This document shows positions 38,001 to 50,593 of a stretch of DNA of 64,000 bases, in pieces. The notes below the pieces were generated by a model. That model worked only from the letters and a program-made list of their open reading frames with translations. It was not told the origin of the DNA and did not search any database. Positions within the stretch are counted from its first letter, which is position 1. Each line of letters begins with the position of its first letter. Source of the stretch: Diprion similis. Taxonomy: Eukaryota > Arthropoda > Insecta > Hymenoptera > Diprionidae. Where the stretch lies: NCBI RefSeq assembly GCF_021155765.1, contig NC_060117.1, positions 5,050,001 to 5,114,000 of the forward strand, written 5' to 3'. Position numbers and translations under genes: made by a program.

Positions 38001-39268
38001 AACAGGTAACAAAATATTTTGGTACTCCGGCGGTACGGTATTTGAGATTTTTCTAACACCGCTAACGGCGTCTCTTGTACAATCTAAATTCGATTCTAAT
38101 CTGCTCTCCGAAGTAAAGCTCGACGATTTACCGCCGTTATCTTTAACAGCATTAAGATCTTTTGTCGTGTCGCTAATTTTGTGTGAATCTTCTTCTCGCA
38201 TCTCGTGACCGGTATCTTCTCGAATTACTATATTATCTACATTATCAACTTTAGCACTAGATGCATTTATGTATTCGTTTAAACTGCTAAAAACATTGCT
38301 TACACTTGGTTTGGCATTAGGCTGATTTAATTTCTTGTCGTAACTGTTTTTCAATTTGGTACTATTACTACTATTACTACTAATACCACTAGCATCATTT
38401 TGTTTTTTCTGCAGAGGTTTCCGCGCTATGTCGTTGTGTATCGTCAGCGTCGGAGTGTCAGAATCATAGCTTTCTACGGACTGTTTGTGCTGTATTTTAT
38501 TCGCCGACGAGGATTCCTGGGAATAAAAATTATTCCCGACATCTGTACTGTCGTGTCTTGCAAATCCTTTTTGAATACTCAAGTCACGAGCGTTTTTATC
38601 ACGATCCCCGTACCTTCTGACTTCCGGACTCCTACTAGCATCGACGGTTTCATTTAGGCTATCGCTTGGTGTTACGTTTGGCACAATCACAGTCTCAAAG
38701 ACTGTTTGATTGTGATTTCTTTGATGATCAACGTTAACGTTATTTCCGGGCAATGGAATAGACGCAATTTGTTCCGCACGATCTGAAAATGAAAATTCAA
38801 TTCCGGATCAAGGCAAGATAGAGATAATTTGTAAAATGTGTTTTAGATTTCTCTCAGAAATTACAATGCAGTCTAAAAACAGAATCTGTTTCAAGATAAG
38901 CATAGAAGCTAAAGTATGGGTGATCCCTTACTCATTATATACAAACACAAACTTGTTTATCACGTTTACAGATCAACGTTTGTAACACAATATTTGCACT
39001 CTAATGAGGACGTTTCCAGATGACAAGATACCATGAAAAGCACGTTGGAAATGAAATTAAAGATTGTACACCGATTGTATTACATATTTATATGTAATCA
39101 ATAAAAAAAAGACACTGAACAATCCATTCAAAGCATTTCAAATATTACATTCCTAGGAATGCGTTATAAAATCTCTTATAAATAAATAAAAGCAGACTAG
39201 TATTGTTAACCTTCGTTGAATTCGAGCTCGTCGAGTACTTTGTCGATATCCACAGCGAACTTCTCCAT
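29008..39268 (-). CDS. ZFYVE9: SARA (Smad anchor for receptor activation; FYVE protein), 15 coding exons
   Basis: Exons (- strand): 39268-39211, 38782-36440, 36236-36010, 35776-35677, 35583-35507, 34483-34306, 32566-32345, 32265-32143, 32034-31870, 31538-31379, 31225-30810, 30703-30460, 30372-30252, 30167-30006, 29163-29008. All phases agree: 1,583 residues. SARA sits on early endosomes through its FYVE domain and presents Smad2/3 to TGF-beta/Activin receptors. The FYVE domain (exons 3-4) has [13 protein letters not shown] and RVC with its zinc cysteines. Exon 6 has the Smad-binding segment ([31 protein letters not shown]) and KSVMF, an RVxF-type PP1 docking motif. Exons 7-15 form the conserved C-terminal DUF3480-like domain ([44 protein letters not shown]). 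Exon 2 is a 781-codon acidic, probably disordered region with [20 protein letters not shown]. The start [14 protein letters not shown] follows an upstream UTR splice. Confidence 0.96.
29231..29936. repeat. TTAA fold-back MITE, copy B (SARA intron 14)
   Basis: Arms carry AAACAAGCCGGTGACAGAGC and its complement. The right end is a C run followed by TTTTAA. The left end has lost its TTAA/G run and abuts a (TG)n tract. Orientation is opposite to copies A, C and D. It fills about 84% of the 842-bp intron. Confidence 0.75.
33268..34148. repeat. TTAA fold-back MITE, copy C (SARA intron 6)
   Basis: Bounded by TTAAGGGGG at the left and CCCCCTTAA at the right. It has the same arms and interior as copies A and D, plus the outer TTTACACTTTCG extension at the left. 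The second inner G run with TAAGGGTTTC near 33393 marks where the shorter D-type element would begin. Confidence 0.85.
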
Positions 39269-39524
39269 GGTGTTCTCTGTGGATTGATGTTACGTGTTGT
39301 GCGGGTGATTTTGGCGGATGAAAAATCCTAGCTGAAAATAGGAATAGCTATGTAACTAACTAAATTTTCATAAATACTATCAGCATGTATTTGCATGTGA
39401 CAAACGTGGTGATAAATTGCACGTATAGAGATAGAGTTGAGAGTGTAGTTAAACGAGGGAATAACGATGCTGTAGTTATTTTAAACAAGAAAAAAATTTC
39501 CCGTTGACATTGAGTGTACTTACC
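39269..39524 (-). other. SARA 5' UTR with an intron
   Basis: A consensus acceptor (CTATTTTCAG) places the first coding exon's 5' edge at 39331. A consensus donor (CGTAAAG/GTAAGT) ends an upstream non-coding exon at 39524. The implied 5' UTR intron is 192 bp. The transcription start is probably within 39.6-39.9 kb, which is CpG-richer and has GACGTCA at about 39791. Confidence 0.5.
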
Positions 39525-39529
39525 TTTAC

Positions 39530-42180
39530 GTTTATTTATCAACGATTTAATGATTTATCGTGGAAACTTAATTCCTCGCTTAATAAACTGGAGGTCGGGA
39601 AAAATAGGAATAAAGACCGAAAGCGATTAACGCTAATTAATATACGTCGAAATTACAAAGAGTGAAAATTTAGCGCTAAACGTGCGACGGACAGCGGCTC
39701 ACACTTCTCGGGTGTTTCCATCGCGTTATACTGCAGCCTCAAGATTCAGCAAAATCAAATTATCTCCCGAAAATGACACATTTCAACGCGACGTCATAGT
39801 GCCATCTTGAATGGGCGATTCCTACTAACCGTTCCGCCAAACATCAGCCATTCGATTTGACAAACGAAATTCTACGCGTACCCTGTACGGTACGCCTACC
39901 CTGTGTTTACAAATGTGTGCTTTCCCGTGTGTGTATTTAAAATATCAGTGGTGTATGTGCATATATACCTTGTGAGAGGCGTATTCAAAGTCACGTGGTC
40001 GAAGCGCCGTTGTCGAAACGACGCGCAGCTCTTACCGACCGAGTCATAAACATCGTTCGGATCTTTCATGCTCCACGCGCGTTGTCTGAATGATTTTCAT
40101 ACTGCTACTTGAAAATAATGTCGATTCCGTTGTAGTTTGTAATCAAACTAAATGTCTCAGTCGAATCAGTCAATTCATGTTGACAAAAAATACGATTGAG
40201 TTGACTCGGACGGAAAGAGTAGGGCAATCGTATCGTATCGTTCATTCAGAATGAAACAATCGTGCAGTGAACCTCGCAATTCGCTAAAAACCTTGCTTGG
40301 TAATAGAAAAAAACAGTAACTCATTCTCGACTGCTTACTAAAATGTTTATAACCTGGTTTATAATTATTAACTCATTTATTTTTATCTAATATACTCTTG
40401 GTGGGGGTGATGTTTTCAGTACGGCAAGTATACTGAAGCACACATATGAAGGAAAACAAACGCCGATCAAATTGGCATGCTTGACTCCTTTATTTCGTAT
40501 ACATATAGCGCTGTACTTTGAACGTTTTTAGCTTCGCAGAATCAGCGAATAAGAAGGAATATATTATATTTATCCTAGCAAAGTGCGGACGAAGTGATAT
40601 AAAGGTAACAAAATTTAACAAAATTAACAAACTTCATGATTTTTGAATTTCCTGTAAAACAGTATTTATCGCTTGATAGTGCATTTCCATCGCAGGACTG
40701 GATCTGGGTTTAAAATTACGCTAAGAGGCCATGCATTAATTACGTAAAGACGATTTTAGCCAATTCCCCCCCCCCCCCCCCCCCCCCCCAAAGCCTATGT
40801 AAGAACACATAAGATTTCTTGGACTCCCCCTCCCACTTCTTACGTAAGATTTCACCTATAATTTTCCTTTAAAGATTTTTGTTTCCTGAGACATTATTGC
40901 TCTACGGGTGATTTTATCTCAATATACATATTTATTTTCTTAACGCACAATTCGCACAATATTCGTACCAGAAACGACTTCGTTCGCAATGTATGAAGAA
41001 CAATAATCAATAGCTTTGTGAAATCACGATTGAACATAGTTGGTGAATCCTGTAATGTATCTATAGTACATTGATTTTAGAGCTGCAATAATTTCAAGAA
41101 AAACAAAAACGGTACTTTTTAAAGTAAATATCACATTGAATTCATAATTTCCTACGAATATATCGAAAATATTCACGAATTCAGTCTCTGTGTATATAAG
41201 TTCGTAACGGTCAAATCGCGATCGTCATTTGTTCAGGTTTGAAAAAACCTTAATAGAAAAAACCAGTCACTGACATACCACGTGATAAACAATTTCTGGG
41301 TGAGTTTGAACCGTTTATTTGACAATCGTTCACCAAGTTAGTTACGAAAAACCACTAAATTGATCACAAATTCGTACAAATTCGGGATCAAATTCAAGCT
41401 CGTTCGAACTCCGTGAGCATCTTGAAGTTAGCGCTGGAGCAGCGACGCTTGCGCGGCAAACCAAGAACACCTTTCTTCGGTAAATATCAGTCTGTATTAT
41501 CATCACGAGACACGCATTTACCTTTCAGGAACCCTTAAATTTAGTTCCAAAATCTTATTTCGTTTCAGAGGCCGCTACTAGACGTAGAACATGAAAATCG
41601 CTGGCTTGTCGTACGAGCGTACAGTTTGCATTACTTGCGATTGCGAGTTGCGTAGCTTCTTGGTTCGGATTTCGGCCGGTTAAATTTTGCGTATGTATTA
41701 TTATTATTTAATTAATTAAATTCCGAGACCCTTTAATCGCCTGACCGAAATTCAAACGCAACACGGCAGTACAACAGCTCTGAGAGCGACGTTCGCTAAT
41801 TTCAAGGAGAAAAAGAGCCGCGTCGACAAATTAGCGAGGACCAAAGGCATCTCCGGCATGTTCTGCAGTAAATCGACGACAGTTCGTCAATGTGATTGCA
41901 CTGTATCGTCGCTGAAACTCGTTGCGAGTTAATTAAACGTTAAACGTTAAACGTCACCGCATTCAACGTCGACGACGCGACGGCAGTATCAGCAGCCAGA
42001 GTAAAGTAACAGTGATGAGAATGGGAGTGGAACGGATACGAAGATAAGGATGACGATCGACGCCGGATATTATCCGAGCTTTAATTTTAATAGCCGGAGT
42101 AAAACGTCATTGATCGCCGATTAGGGACGATCAAGAATCGCATGCAGCTACAGGCCTCGCGTAATTAGGGAAGAACAAAC
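39530..42180. other. Intergenic region between divergent SARA and ANKRD13C genes
   Basis: The two genes are transcribed away from each other. CpG-richer blocks near 39.7-40.1 kb and 41.4-42.2 kb probably hold their promoters and 5' UTRs. Between them is AT-rich DNA with a long poly-C tract at about 40767-40789. No TATA box is convincing, and no coding exon was seen. Confidence 0.45.
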
Positions 42181-45100
42181 ATGGCGGAAACATCGGTCGA
42201 GCCTTATCCACTTCACAAATCTATTTTTCACGGAGACGTCAAGGAGCTGAGCTACCTCATAAGGACTCACGATATCGCCGAAAAGGACAAGCAAGGTTCA
42301 ACCTTCTATCTCATGTTATTTACACGCCCGGACGATTTTATCTTCATAATGTAATCCTCGTGGTTCGAAACCCCGATCGAATCCTAACCTCTAATATTAG
42401 ACTATAAAACTCGATCTAATTCCCAAATAGAAATGTTTACAGAAATTTTTATAGTTTTCTTTCGTCAGATATTGTAACAAATTTTTTTCATTAGCGATGA
42501 AATTATTTATCTTATCTTCTGACGTTAGTCTAAACTCTTTCAGTTTAGACTGAAACTTGGCAAATGGATGGAATTAGCTATACAATTTTCTGTTTAACGT
42601 TTTCAACATATTAGCATCATAGTCTGTTATTTAGTCTACTTGTAAGAAAACTTTGATTTAATTACATAAAAAGGTGTTTAGAACACAAGCGTAAAAAGAT
42701 TTCCTACCTAATATAAAATCAGTTGTCGATTTGATAATACATCGTCAATCATTGAGGAACGATGATAACATTCCCTAATAAATTACGACGAGTGGAATCA
42801 GCGTCAGAGATAAAGTGACTGGAAATATTTGAATTTTTTTTTATCAAAAAGGCATGAAATATTTGCACCACTAAAAATTGACTTATTTTACCAATTAAAC
42901 TGTTCTTAAAATTTCAGGAAATACTCCGCTGCATCTGGCTGTTATGTTAGGAAGAAAAGGTAAATGAAAAATTCTTAAAACCTTATTAGACGTGAACTTT
43001 TGTCACTTATTCTGCGTCTCTGATTCTTTCAGAATGTGTTCAATTACTACTTGCACACGGAGCTCCGGTTAAAGTGAAAAACCTTGCTGGATGGAGTCCT
43101 CTTGCCGAAGCTATTAGCTATGGAGATAGACAAACTAGTAAGTATCGACTATTATTCCAATCTTGCAAAACTTACGCTCGAGCACTTATCGATAAGTTTT
43201 TACCATTCAGAGATTAATTTTTTTGTGTAATAGACTGTAACTAAACACATTGAATGTAATAAATTTTGATTTTGATTTAATTATTTTCAAATATCTTTGA
43301 AATACGAGTTATAGAACAAATAATATAATTTTGTGGTAAAAATGATTGATCCGATGCAGTTCTCTTTGTTATATTGATATCACACATTTGGTTAATTTCT
43401 TGCAATTTGCTGTAAAAAATATCTGTAATGAAACGAGTTGATGAGAATCTGGATTCATTTCTGTTGCAGTATCATTGGTCGTTAGGAAATTGAAACAACA
43501 AGTAAGAGAACAAATGGAGGAGAGAAGACCAAATCTAGTTGAAGCACTTAGGCAAATGGGAGACTTCTACATGGAACTTAAATGGGATTTCCAAAGTTGG
43601 GGTGAGTAATGTGAAAGTTTATTTCTAATGTTCTGCTGTTTGAAGAAAATTTTCTACTGTATTAAGGGGTGGGTAAGGGTTTCAGCGTAAAAAAAATACA
43701 CTTTTTTTGTGAATTTTTTTTGAAAGTATGGATTGAGCAAATTAATTGAAACCTTTTGTACATTATTAAGCATATTTTTAACAATATTCTGCAATTTTTT
43801 CATGTAGAAATATTGCAAAACAAGCCGGTGAGAGAGCTTTTTTTCTTCACTTTTTTAGCTCAATAAACTTTGAACGCGTTTTTCTCAAAACTACTTTTTC
43901 AAAGTCCGTGTTCACTGCCATTTACAAACTACTTGACCGATTCATTCCAAACTTGGTACACATTTTCTACATATAAAATACCTCCCCCCAACGTTTAGTT
44001 AAAATTTTATTTTTATCACTAAGGGGGTTTCCCATCCAAAAAATGGCGGATTTTTTCGTGGAAAATAGCAGTTTACATTTTAGATGGCCACCAAAAATTT
44101 TTAAATGAAAAAAAAAATAATCGTAGAACGTTGGGGGGCGGATTTGATAATACTTTGACTAAATTTTAATGGATTTTGACTTCAGATAATTTCCGACCGA
44201 GATATAGTGAACACCGCAAATTGTTTTTTTTCTAAGACGTTCTGGGGCAAGCTCTGTCACCGGCTTGTTTTGCAATATTTCTGCATGAAAAAATTACAGA
44301 ATATTGTTAAAAGTATGCTTAACAATGTACAAAAGGTTTCAACGAATTTGCTCAATCCATAATGTAAAAAAAAATTCACAAAAAAAGTGTTTTTTTTTAC
44401 GCTGAAACCCTTACCCCCCCTTAAGAATTAATGGCAATTCAAACGAAAAAGTGTTCCTAAACTGTTTGAATGAATTTACAAAGCAATCAGCATTATCGAC
44501 TTAATATTACATCATTGATGTAATATTTTAGAACGAAGCTGCGTTGATATTATATAATTTTATTTCTAAATAAACCTTTAATCGTCGATATATTTCCCTT
44601 TTCAGTTCCCCTAGTATCCAGAATACTTCCGTCTGACATTTGTAAGATACATAAATCAGGGGCGTCGATTCGCATGGACACAACGTTTGTTGATTTCAAC
44701 GACATGAGATGGGAGAGAGGCGACATTTCGTTCATATTCAACGGCGATCAAAAGCCGAGTAAATCTCTCACTGTTTTAGACAACAAAGCGAAACTCTATC
44801 AGCGAGTGAGATACGAGGTTGCAAATATTCTTTTCATTGACATGAAAATAAAAAGACACTGGCACTTCGGAATCTTCCCAATTTGACGCTTTGTTTTGTC
44901 ACTCAGGAAACTGACGACGAGATAGAGGACGAAGTGGATATTTTAATGTCAAGTGATATTATGGCCGTCCAAATGTCGACTAAAGGAATTTCGTTCTCTC
45001 GTGCTCAAACTGGATGGATCTTTCGAGAAGATAAAAGAGTCGGTACCAATTTCTAGTTAAAATTTGTCGTATCACTCTGGTTGCGAGAGATAAATGCTTT

Positions 45101-48100
45101 GTCGAATAAATTTCATGTTATATATTTATGGCTTAGGAAATGGTGGGACCATTTCACGCTGATTTTTATCAAATCAACGGCATGGTGCTGGAGAGCAGGA
45201 AGAGGCGAGAACATTTGAGCGAGGAAGATCTTCAGAAAAATAAAGCAATTATGGAATCGCTAACCAAAGGCAGTTTTCAGGGCTTCCCGAACGGTGAGGT
45301 TAGTAATTATATGTGCTTGCAAGGGTTTCCAAACGTTGCATCGCATGCCTCATACCTATCTTCATTTATAAAATAGTTCTTGTATCTAGTTTACAGGATC
45401 GTTATATCTCATTTAGATATATTATTTGGCAGTTTTTCATCTAGTATAATCGTTTAGATAAATTTTGCGAACTTACAACTTTACGACTGAATCTTCAATG
45501 CGATTGGGATTTGTTTTATTTGAATCAATTTATATTAAACATTGTTATTGACAATATCAATCATTTTGTTCAATGTTTTCTAGCACCTGCGATATTGCAA
45601 GAAGAGTTCAACCAATTTACTTGAAATCTGGAGACAGGATTCTTGGAAAATTTGTCTTCTTTACCATTATTCGAAATTATTATTACTATAGCTTTTTAAT
45701 TTAACAAAGAATTATGACCGTTTAAAGTTGAAATTTGATTTTTCATCCCAAATTTATGTCTTTTTTTATTTATTTAATAAAAAAATATGTGATAATATGA
45801 GAGAAAAGTGAGATCGTGGATTAAAAGAATCCCTAATCGAATCGATCGATTACTTCTTTAGATAAAACTTCTGAAAATTGACGCATTTTTAAGAACATCT
45901 GATTATTTTAACGGTTTTATAATTTTTCATGCAGCCGCCAGCTAGAAGACCGTCGCTGAATCCGCCTTCAGAGCCTCATGTTAGTTGGGAAGAGTACTCG
46001 ACGGCGTTACCTGGTCAATGTCCAACGCTGGGTCGAACGCTCGCCTATAAAGAAAGTAGTAAATCGTTCAAAGCGACAGTTGCAATGAGTCCGGATTTTC
46101 CATTGACCGTCGACATGCTGCTCGACGTTCTAGAAGTTATCGCCACTTTCAAGCATTTTAGTAAACTCAGACAATTTGTACTGATGAAGTTACCGCCGGG
46201 ATTTCCTGTCAAGATTGATATTCCCATACTGCCCACAGTGACTGCAAAAATTACATTTCAAGAATTTGTATTCAGAAACGACATTCAACCTGAATTATTT
46301 CAAGTTCCGTCGGATTACTTCGAAGACCCCATGAGGTGAGTTTTTACTATTCTCGTAGCACGTGTTTCGCTTCTATAATTTATATACTTTGTTATTATAT
46401 TGCCTAAATATTTATAGGCCGATGGAACTTTGACTGGAAATTTACGGTGCATTCTTCAGTGTTTTTTTTTTTTTGACGAAATAAGAAAGAAGAAAATTTG
46501 TTATTCGGTATCATTTTCTCTATAACGTTTAATTTGTAGCTTTCGTATTAATTTCTTTTCGAATTACGAATGACCAGAACTTGTGACATCAATTGAAATA
46601 TGATCGCTAAGAAGTGTCAAGTATTTTTATGTTTTTTACTTGTTGTTCACTTCGAATTGAATAAAAGTATCTCGTCTCTTCAAATGGTGATAGAAAAATG
46701 GAATTTTCCTTTTGTGATAAAAGACAGAGAATTAAACAATTCTGTTTCACTTACTTTCAAGTTTGAAAATATTTTATCAGAATGAATTTCATTTGAATAT
46801 ATGTCGAAACAAAATTAGTTATTCGTCGTGTGACGAGGAATATCTTGGCTGTCGAACGATTACATGTATATATTGGAGCAAATTGTGAAATGCAATATCT
46901 GTGATTTGAGTATGTAAAGAGATTCGATAATGGCGTAATTTCGACTCTTAGTTGCGTATGGAGTATTTAAAGCAATAACGATGACTGAGTTCTACTTTCA
47001 AATTCGTTTGCGATGTACTTTTTTACAATGTTCTAAATTTATCACACAAATATATTGATGGAAACAACAAATTTCAGGGGCTATGGAGCGTATTTGTCGA
47101 TGATGATGATTCTGCACACAGCGTCCTGTGTCTGAAGATAAGAATTTCAAGAGATTGTTACGTTCACTAAAATCCGCGAATGAAAACACACATAAAACAC
47201 GCAAACCAAAAAGAAATATGTACAATATGCAATGTATTTCTTCTAATTTACGAGGCGAACACCAGAAACAGAATAACCCGATTTCTCTGAAACTTCGGTC
47301 AGTGAAAGAGGCATCAAAATAAGATGATACGTGTCTCGGCTTATCCGTAGACAATCAACCGTTTCCCAGAAAATAATTTTCAAAGTTTTCGACGTTCCTT
47401 AGGTGCTTTTTAGCGTACATTGAGTTCAACCGAAGCAGTGGCGCAGCGCTTAGCGTCCTGGATTCACACTTTTGCGCCCTGTGTTCAAAACTCAATGTTT
47501 CTCTTTATTCTTTTTCATCTATCCGTGTCCGTAGAAGATTACTTTACGAATGTTTATCGTTAAATTAAAGGATTCAGGGCGTAATAATAATTGTAAAAGT
47601 TTTCTTCGGCTTCGATTGAGGGAGGGGCTTGTCGTTGCCGATGTCCCGCCTCTGACTTAATCGCACTATTACGAAAAACTTGCTCTACGTTAGGCCGTCA
47701 AACAATGCTTCATTCGACAAGGCTAAATATTGACGGCTTAATGTAAGAGTTAGTTTTTCATAACAGTGCGATGAAGCAAGAGGCCAGACATCGTTAGTGA
47801 TAAGCCTCTTCCTCATTCGGAGCCAGAAAAAATTCATCCTGTAGAATATTTGTGTCTTTGGTTTTTAGGGATTAAAATCCTTTTAAATTCTCATATTCCT
47901 ACATTTTATTCTTATACACACATACATACATTTACACATTCTTATATTTCATCCATACATGAATTCTTAGATTAATTCTTATATTTTATTCTTATAGGTC
48001 AGGATCGGTTAAATAGAAGATCCTCGTTGCAGGCTGCAGGTATAGACGGGTATACTTTGCTCGGGAAAAAGTACGCAAACTAAGAATATTATAAACAAGC

Positions 48101-50593
48101 CACGCTACAGGAATTTCATTGCGAAGAATTTTAAAGAATATTCTCATTCATTTTATTTATTTATTTTTTCTTATTCATTTAGAAGACACAACTTTCATCG
48201 ACGAACAAACACAGCGTACATTTAAACACACATTCACAAGAAACATTCGTAAAGTAATCTTCTACGGACACGGGTAGATAAAAAAGGAAACAAAAAAAAA
48301 AGGGAAATGAGGCGCAAAAGTGTGAAGCCGGAATGCTAGCCGCTGCGCCACCGCTTTGGTTGAACTCGATGTGCGCTAAAAGGCATGTATTGTAAGGAAC
48401 GTCAAAAACTTTGAACCCTTTTCCACTGAGCGAAGTTTCAGGGAAATTGGGTTATTCTACTTCTGGTGTTCTCGTTAGAAACGTTAACATCTTCGTTAGA
48501 AACTAATTTTTGATGATATCTCGTTATTAAAAACTGATATAATGTATCAGAATAATTAGGTGTTCGTGTATTTTAGTTGAGAAGATTTTTTAAGGGGGGG
48601 GGGGTAAGGGTTTAAGCGTAAAAAAAAAAACACTTTTTTGTGAATTTTTTTTGAAATTATGGATTGAGCAAATTCATTGGAACCTTTTGTACATTATTAA
48701 GCATACTTCTAACAATATTCTGTAATTTTTTCATGCAGAAATATTGCAAAACAAGCCGGTGACAGAGCTTGCCCCAGAACGTCTTAGAAAAAAAACAATT
48801 TGCGGTGTTCACTATATCTCGATCGGAAATTATCTGAAGTCAAAATCCATTAAAATTTAGTCAAAGTATTATCAAATCCTCCCCCCAACGTTCTAAGATT
48901 ATTTTTTTTTTTCATTTAAAAATTTTTGGTGGCCATCTAAAGTGTAAACTGCCATTTTCCACGAAAAAATCCACCATTTTGTGGGTGGGAAGCCCCCTTA
49001 ATGTTAAAAAAAAAATTTTAACTAAACGTTAGGGGGAGGTATTTTATATGTAGAAAATGTGTACCAAGTTTGGAATGAATCGGTCAAGTAGTTTGTAAAT
49101 GGCAGTGAATACGGACTTTGAAAAAGTAGTTTTGAGAAAAACGCGTTTAAAGTTTATTGAGCTAAAAAAGTGAAGAAAAAAAGCTTTTTCACCGGCTTGT
49201 TTTGCAATATTTCTGCATGAAAAAATTACAGAATATTGTTAAAAGTATGCTTAACAATGTACAAAAGGTTTCAATAAATTTGCTCAATCCATACTTTCAA
49301 AAAAAATTCACAAAAAAAGTGTTTTTTTTTACGCTGAAACCCTTCCCCCCCCCATTAAGAGTTTTGCTCAGATCGACTTAAAATATTTGGGATATATTCT
49401 TGAAATGTCTAACAATAAGATGAGACAAAGAAAAAAAATTCAATTTTTCGAAAGTGTAAACCCTTACCCCCCCCTTAATAATGGTGGATTTTTTTCTTTC
49501 AAGCGAAGTTGGTCGAACAACGAATCATCCAATTATTCTGACACTGTTTTATGAAGTTTTTGAAGCGGTTTGTTGAAGTGGTTTTATAATACTTTTAAAT
49601 TCTTTTTTTCTTTTGCAATCCATGTGAAAATTCCCATAATTCAATTGTCAATTGAAACTTATAAGAAAAATAAAATATAACGGTATAAAACATATTTCTT
49701 TGAATTAAAGATTCGGTGTTAGATTGCGATATTTGACATTTCAACTGAAGGAATATTTATTACAAAAGTGAAGTATGATCAGCTAATAATCTAACAATCG
49801 ATTAAGAAAAACGCCTCGTATTCTATAACCGGGAAAGATTCATTCATGCATTTGCATTCTTATGCCATATATATTCACTGTAATTAACTATTTAATATCG
49901 TCATTGCATTTCTCAATTTGCTCTACTAACCGTAACGTTTTTCTCTATTCGAACACAGAATCTACACTCGATAAAATATAATTTGAAGATGAAATATTTT
50001 TGGTTGCTTATCAAGATATTATCTGAAATTAATCCTTCAACTATTGGCTAATTGAAAATCTTATTCAGAGAACAATTTTAGTGGCTTTAGATCTAAAGGA
50101 TTAACATAATCATTCTCGAAATACTAAAGCAAATATTTTCTATAATAATTATGTTTTTTTTTATTTTCATCTTTTCGTTTCATGTTTATCGAGTGACGAA
50201 TTCACGTTCCTTGCAGAAAAATTTTATCAAAAGCGTTAGCTAATTTCTTTCGAATTTCTTCGAAGTGACAAAGAAACAAATTATACTTACGCCAAGCATG
50301 ATGGGCAATAACGAAATGCCACTGGTTTCAACATAACTGTGTGAATTTTTTTTTCGGGGCGAAGGTCGTGTTTAACTAAAATTGATTTACCCTAATTAAA
50401 AATAGAAAAAGAAAAGAAGAAGACTATCGAAGGAAATAATTAATAAAAATCTCGTAACAATTTAAAACGTGACCTTCGTTGTAAAAAAATTCCTTGCCGC
50501 ATTGGGAATAACATCCGCATTAAATATTGTACAAAATTGAGAAAAAATTAATTAACAAATCTCTTGCTATATTTCAGGTTTCCAGATTTATGA
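42181..50593 (+). CDS. ANKRD13C: Ankyrin repeat domain-containing protein 13C, nine exons
   Basis: Exons 42181-42295, 42918-42959, 43033-43137, 43470-43601, 44606-44817, 44907-45038, 45137-45298, 45935-46335 and 50578-50593 keep frame and give 438 residues. ANKRD13C is an ER-membrane-associated chaperone-like regulator of GPCR biogenesis in mammals. Ankyrin repeats fill residues 10-100 (GNTPLHLAVMLGRK, ECVQLLLAHGAPVKVKN, GWSPLAEAISYGDRQT). The GPCR-chaperone domain follows: WDFQSWVPLVSRILPSD, GDISFIFNGD, DEVDILMSSDI, RAQTGWIFRED, LESRKRREHLSEEDL, KLPPGFPVKIDIP. It ends in the family's terminal FPDL, encoded by a 16-nt last exon after a 4.2-kb intron. The start is the ATG in AACATGGCGG. It lacks the long N-terminal extension of the human protein. 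The exon 6 donor (AGA/GTCGGT) is weak but the only one that keeps frame. Introns 4 and 8 carry TTAA MITEs. Confidence 0.96.
43662..44424. repeat. TTAA fold-back MITE, copy D (ANKRD13C intron 4)
   Basis: The cleanest copy: TTAAGGGG at the left, CCCCTTAA at the right, and terminal inverted repeats of about 175 bp ending in GCCGGTGAGAGAGC and its complement. The interior of about 400 bp is not palindromic and has AAAATGGCGG and CGTAGAACGTTGGG. There is no open frame. It fills 763 of the 1,004 bp of its intron. Confidence 0.88.
47257..48471. repeat. Fold-back element with tRNA-like (SINE-like) arms
   Basis: The left arm (GAACACCAG, GAGTTCAACC, GTGGCGCAGCG, TTCACACTTTTGCGCC, GTCCGTAGAAGATTACTTTA) is mirrored in the right arm at 48205-48471. 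The core at 47610-47820 has its own nested inverted repeat. The left arm holds about 80 bp not matched at the right. There is no coding capacity. Confidence 0.7.
47439..47491 (+). repeat. tRNA-like promoter head (A and B box) inside the fold-back
   Basis: TGGCGCAGCG fits a pol III A box, and GTTCAAAAC at 47483-47491 fits the B box GTTCRANNC. The spacing is that of a tRNA. The rest does not fold as a functional tRNA by eye, so this is probably a SINE-type head. In the mirrored arm (about 48290-48360, - strand) the A box is kept and the B box is lost. Confidence 0.45.
48590..49478. repeat. TTAA fold-back MITE, copy E (ANKRD13C intron 8)
   Basis: Bounded by TTAAGGGGG and CCCCCTTAA, with the same arms and interior as the other copies but in the inverted orientation. 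The extension ending in CGAAAGTGTAAACCCTTAC lies at its right end, which is the same biological end as in A and C. Confidence 0.85.

Larger units (their letters stand above)
46336..50577 (+). other. ANKRD13C intron 8 (4.2 kb)
   Basis: This long intron separates the bulk of the gene from a 16-nt last coding exon. It holds the tRNA-headed fold-back (47257-48471) and MITE copy E (48590-49478). The rest is AT-rich without recognisable genes. Confidence 0.8.

Noticed and set aside
40767..40789. Poly-C tract as a functional quadruplex or regulatory site
   Set aside because: Homopolymer length is prone to sequencing error and there is no associated element; kept only as a landmark.
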